In this document: positions 60,820 through 64,000 of the stretch, piece after piece
Layout of the letters: the number at the start of each line of letters is the position of its first letter
How positions within the stretch are numbered: position 1 is the first letter of the stretch
Source: Atopostipes sp963558565
GTDB taxonomy: Bacteria > Bacillota > Bacilli > Lactobacillales > Carnobacteriaceae_A
DNA: 64,000 bases
Reading direction: 5' to 3'
NCBI GenBank assembly: GCA_963558565.1
Contig: CAUWGX010000004.1
Span: forward strand, 153,313-217,312
Program-made: the position numbers and the translations under genes
The notes under the pieces: model-generated
Databases searched by the model: none
Told to the model about the DNA's origin: nothing
The model's input: only the letters and a program-made list of their open reading frames with translations

Positions 60820-60866
60820 AAAAAAGCGACTGCTAAGGGTTATCTTAGGAGTCGCTTTTTTTTTTA
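60820..60866 (+). terminator. Terminator of mazEF
   Basis: AAAAAGCGACT and AGTCGCTTTTT with inner TAAG/CTTA, then ten T. Confidence 0.85.
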
Positions 60867-60938
60867 CAGACTATTTAAAATGATTTATTTTCATTTATAG
60901 ACCACAAAGTTGAGCACTAAAATTTTGATGAAACGTCA

Positions 60939-62405
60939 TTATTCAGGGACCACTTTTCCTGGATTTTGTGGTTTTTCTTGTTTTTGGTGCATTTTCATTT
61001 GATCATTATAGCCCCAAAAGTAAGTTAGCAAGAAAGCAACCGCTAAGGTAAGGATCGTAATCATCACCGCATACCAAAAGTTCGCGTTGATGCCATTGAC
61101 GGGGTCGATATAAGAGGGCAGACCAATAATCGAACCGATAATACTCCACATATTGACGTGCAATAAGCCGGTAAAGAAACCTCCAACGGCACTGCCGATA
61201 CTTGCACAGATGAAGGGGCGGCGAAATCGCAGATTAATCCCGTAAATAGCAGGTTCTGTAATACCACAAAAAGCAGAGATGGTTCCAGCATAACCTAATT
61301 CTTTAATATCCGCTTTTTTCGTTTTGACCGCCACTGCTAAAGCAGCTCCGGCTTGGCCGACGATGGAGAAACTGACGATCGCGGATAAATAACTATAACC
61401 TAACAACGCAAAGTCATTGACGTAAATAGGGATGATGCCCCAATGCAAACCAAAAATCACGAGGATTTGGTACAGACCAGCGATAATACCACCAAAGATA
61501 GCGGAGTTCCAATTTAATAGCACTTGTAGACCATCCGCTAAAGCAAACGAAATCCAAGTAATGATCGGACCCGTCAGTAGGAAAGTCACGGCTGTCACGA
61601 AACCAATAACAACGATCGGAATAAAAATCGCTTGAATATAAGTCGGCACCCATTGTTTCAACCAACGCTCAGTTACTTTGACTAACCAGGCCGCTAAAAT
61701 CATCGGAAAGATGGAGTAAGTATAAGACACATAAGGAAAATCTAACGACCCAATGCTTAAAATAACCAGCTCATTTTCCGCTGCTTCCAGAATCGTCGGA
61801 TACATAATCACGCCACCAATCACCGCGGTTAAGACCGGATTGCCACCAAGACGTCTGGCCGCGTTGTAACCAATTAAAATCGGTAGAAAATAAAAAACCG
61901 CATCTGCCATCGCATTCACGATTAAGTAGGCATTGCCTGTTTCGGTAATCAGTCCTGAACTCGTCCCGATGGCTAGGATACTTTTAATAATTCCAGAAGC
62001 CGCTAAAATATTAATAATCGGCATCACGGCACCAGTAACGATGCCAATAACCTGGTTAAACCCATAGCGCAATTTCCCAGTAAAAGTCTCTTGGTCTTTA
62101 AAGCTAGACGGCGTGTTTTCAGTTGGTTCCGCCTCCGTTGTTTGATTCGGAAGCAACGCTTCGACCTCAGCATAAATATCATCCACTGCTTGCCCGACCA
62201 CGACCTGGAATTGATTATTGGCTTCTACAATCCCCATAACGCCTGATAACTCCTCCAGCGCTTCCCGATCTGCTTGATTCTCATCCTTTAAATAAAAACG
62301 CAGCCGTGTAATACAATGAATCACGTTCTCAACATTTTCTGGTCCACCGACTCGTGTAAGAATCGCTTGGGCTAATTCTTGGTATTCTTTTTGTTTATTT
62401 TTCAT
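60939..62405 (-). CDS. PTS EIIBC component, glucose/beta-glucoside superfamily
   Basis: Sugar permease of 488 residues. The EIIB domain (1-80) carries the phospho-Cys in VIHCITRLRFYLKDE and the GVMGIVEANNQFQVVVG strand. The EIIC domain (about 105-465) has about ten hydrophobic segments with GNPVLTAVIGGVIMYPT, IFGLHWGIIPI and GITEPAIYGINLR, the sugar-binding region of this superfamily. There is no EIIA domain and no hydrolase or regulator beside it, so it must borrow an EIIA, and its substrate (beta-glucoside, trehalose, sucrose or MurNAc-like) is undetermined. GGAGG precedes the ATG. Confidence 0.88.
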   Translation of the reverse strand: MKNKQKEYQELAQAILTRVGGPENVENVIHCITRLRFYLKDENQADREALEELSGVMGIVEANNQFQVVVGQAVDDIYAEVEALLPNQTTEAEPTENTPSSFKDQETFTGKLRYGFNQVIGIVTGAVMPIINILAASGIIKSILAIGTSSGLITETGNAYLIVNAMADAVFYFLPILIGYNAARRLGGNPVLTAVIGGVIMYPTILEAAENELVILSIGSLDFPYVSYTYSIFPMILAAWLVKVTERWLKQWVPTYIQAIFIPIVVIGFVTAVTFLLTGPIITWISFALADGLQVLLNWNSAIFGGIIAGLYQILVIFGLHWGIIPIYVNDFALLGYSYLSAIVSFSIVGQAGAALAVAVKTKKADIKELGYAGTISAFCGITEPAIYGINLRFRRPFICASIGSAVGGFFTGLLHVNMWSIIGSIIGLPSYIDPVNGINANFWYAVMITILTLAVAFLLTYFWGYNDQMKMHQKQEKPQNPGKVVPE

Positions 62406-62693
62406 TGTCCTCCACCTCTTTGCTGATGCATTTTATAAAGTTAGTTTCTCACATGAAAGGGTTTTAACCTAACCAAAAGGCTTGAGGGAAGGGCGATCAT
62501 ATTTTATTTATCTAACTTATTTTATAATCTCCATGATATTTTCAAGACGCAAGAAATTTTAAAAACATTTCTATATTTAATAGAGCTGAATGAATATTCT
62601 AAAAGTGAATATTTATTTTAAGTGTTTATAGAATATTGTTATGCATTAATAGCAGTGATAATGTGAAAGTATCAAAAGAGGAGGAGAAAATGA

Positions 62694-63947
62694 ATGTTAA
62701 AAACTAATTTTGAGAGAATTAAAAATGATATTATCAATTTATCGGAGTTTAATTCAACACCTGGAAACGGAGTTACTCGTTCATCATATTCTAAAGAAGA
62801 TAAACAAGCTCGAGAATATTTAATTAAAGAAATGGAAAAAATTGGTTTAGAGATATACGAAGACGGTTATAAAACACTGTTTGGTCGAAAAGAAGGAAAA
62901 CTAAAAGAAGCTCCAGTTGTTATGATTGGGTCGCATTATGACTCTGTAGTAAACGGAGGAGCATTTGATGGAGCAGCTGGAGTTGTTACTGCTTTAGAGA
63001 CTATGCGTGTATTAATAGAGAATGGCTTTGAAAATGATTATCCCATTGAATTAATTATTATGAATGCAGAAGAAGGAGAAACATTTGGTTCAGGGACAGG
63101 AGTTTCAAACTCACGAGCAATGGTCGGAACGTTAACAGAAGGTGAATTAAAAAATGCTAAAAACCGTCATGGCCAGACAAAATTTGAAGCAATGCAAGAA
63201 TATGGTTTTACACCAGATCTTAAAGCCGCCAAACGTCCTGAAGATTCGATAAAGAATTTTATTGAATTGCATATTGAACAAGGTCCAGTATTAGAAAAAG
63301 AAAATATAGATTTAGGATTAATTGAATACTTACCAGGGATTGGACGATTTAAAGCTCGTTTTTACGGAGAATCAGGGGATTCAACTGTTCCAATGTCGGA
63401 AAGAAGAGATGCTTTAGTAGCAGCGTCTAAATTTGTTTTAGAAGTTGAAAAATTAACGCGTGATCATGAAGAGAGTATGGCAGGAGGAGTTGGCTCTTTA
63501 GATATTTCACCTAATTCAAATCAATTTGTTCCGGATTTTACAGAAGCTTTTGTCGAACTCCGAACTTTTAAAAAAGAAGATATTGATGTAAAAGAAGTCA
63601 TGCAGAGCATCTTGTCACAAATCGAAAATGAAACAGGAGTAAGCACTGAGTTAGAAGAGATTGCAAGAATAGGGTATAGCAATCCCACACCACCCAGTGT
63701 TATGGACACTGAAAATATAGAAAAAATGAAAGATATCTGCGACCATTTCCAATATTCATACATGATCATTAATAATGGTACCGGACATGATGCAATGATA
63801 ATGACAGATTTTGCTCCTACGAATATGATTTACGTACCAAGTAAAAACGGAATTTCACATGATCCTGCTGAATGGACCGATTATGAATATTTAGAAAAAG
63901 GAGCCGATTTGTTATTGAATTTAACAATTGATAATGCCACAAAATAA
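62694..63947 (+). CDS. M20-family N-carbamoyl/ureido amidohydrolase (AllC/HyuC-like)
   Basis: Metal-dependent amidohydrolase of 417 residues: IGSHYDSVVNGGAFDGAAG (metal His and bridging Asp), NAEEGETFGSG (catalytic and metal Glu), ELHIEQGPVLEKE (metal His), DISPNSNQFVP in the dimerisation half, and GTGHDAMIM (late His). The family cleaves N-carbamoyl-amino acids, allantoate or ureidoglycine; which of these cannot be told here. AGGAGGAG precedes the ATG; the ATG three bases upstream is out of frame. A hydantoinase remnant at 51198 is not linked to it. Confidence 0.87.
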   Translation: MLKTNFERIKNDIINLSEFNSTPGNGVTRSSYSKEDKQAREYLIKEMEKIGLEIYEDGYKTLFGRKEGKLKEAPVVMIGSHYDSVVNGGAFDGAAGVVTALETMRVLIENGFENDYPIELIIMNAEEGETFGSGTGVSNSRAMVGTLTEGELKNAKNRHGQTKFEAMQEYGFTPDLKAAKRPEDSIKNFIELHIEQGPVLEKENIDLGLIEYLPGIGRFKARFYGESGDSTVPMSERRDALVAASKFVLEVEKLTRDHEESMAGGVGSLDISPNSNQFVPDFTEAFVELRTFKKEDIDVKEVMQSILSQIENETGVSTELEEIARIGYSNPTPPSVMDTENIEKMKDICDHFQYSYMIINNGTGHDAMIMTDFAPTNMIYVPSKNGISHDPAEWTDYEYLEKGADLLLNLTIDNATK

Positions 63948-64000
63948 TGCTCAATTAACGCAACAAAAAAATAGTCACCTAGAAGTACGATGTCTATAAA

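Noticed and set aside
1..64000. CRISPR arrays, tRNA or rRNA genes, insertion sequences
   Set aside because: No regularly spaced identical repeats, no cloverleaf or rRNA signatures and no transposase were seen.

Overview
The window comes from a low-GC Gram-positive bacterium, most likely a Lactobacillales member of the Carnobacteriaceae/Enterococcaceae type. The signs are AGGAGG-type ribosome sites with frequent TTG and GTG starts, CcpA cre-like sites, PRD/PTS regulators, lipobox lipoproteins, a WxL surface-protein remnant, SEC-C and 'sunset' domain proteins and a Dp-1-type phage lysis cassette. I cannot fix the genus from sequence alone. No rRNA, tRNA or CRISPR array was seen.

Layout. 1-1166: right-hand end of a prophage or phage remnant (holin, CHAP/Cpl-7-repeat endolysin). 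1217-5611: ribonucleoside module with an RpiR-type regulator, MFS permease, rihC-like hydrolase and ribokinase. 5724-6021: a small, probably frameshifted unknown gene. 6190-15457: a second, more unusual nucleoside-like island. A regulator made of a helix-turn-helix plus a catalytically dead PfkB kinase faces, across a perfect palindrome, an operon of an active PsuK-like kinase, a TrpF-like barrel, an Fe-dependent alcohol dehydrogenase and a NupC-type nucleoside transporter. An aldehyde dehydrogenase with a structured leader, a rihA-like hydrolase and another ribokinase follow. 15658-25354: S9 peptidase and a dipeptide ABC importer with DUF1177 and M20 peptidase genes. 25839-31766: PRD regulator, fructose-type PTS (A, B, C), GatZ/KbaZ-like enzyme and HAD phosphatase. 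31968-33965: transketolase.

34058-39433: two paralogous mini XRE repressors, a stand-alone CAT RNA-binding domain protein (a BglG antiterminator without PRDs), a duplicated promoter/operator, and a leader terminator in front of a pdxA2 / DUF1537 kinase / GntP operon for four-carbon sugar acids. 39814-46212: more housekeeping-like genes (lipoprotein, ybaK, TupA-like ATP-grasp, UvrA-like ABC ATPase, amidase). 46538-49711: a large lone SF1 helicase. 49919-58157: small envelope and SEC-C genes interspersed with gene debris (hydantoinase C-terminus, WxL C-terminus). 58223-59949: a decayed regulator fragment and a frameshifted dicarboxylate/amino-acid symporter. 60138-60866: mazEF. 60939-63947: an orphan PTS EIIBC and an AllC-family amidohydrolase.

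How it fits together. The left half is a catabolic region for ribosyl compounds, peptides and PTS sugars, probably under CcpA control (cre-like sites at 2397, 7418, 13167, 25761 and 36543). The best candidates for an undescribed system are (1) the 6190-13108 island, which looks like a pseudouridine-type uptake and kinase pathway in which the usual PsuG glycosidase is replaced by a TrpF-like enzyme plus two aldehyde/alcohol dehydrogenases, under a dead-kinase sensor; and (2) the 34058-35319 control region, where a 62-residue CAT domain protein, mini-repressors and a leader terminator may form a minimal antitermination switch. The 46213-46537 gap holds only the amidase promoter, and I see nothing in 63948-64000.
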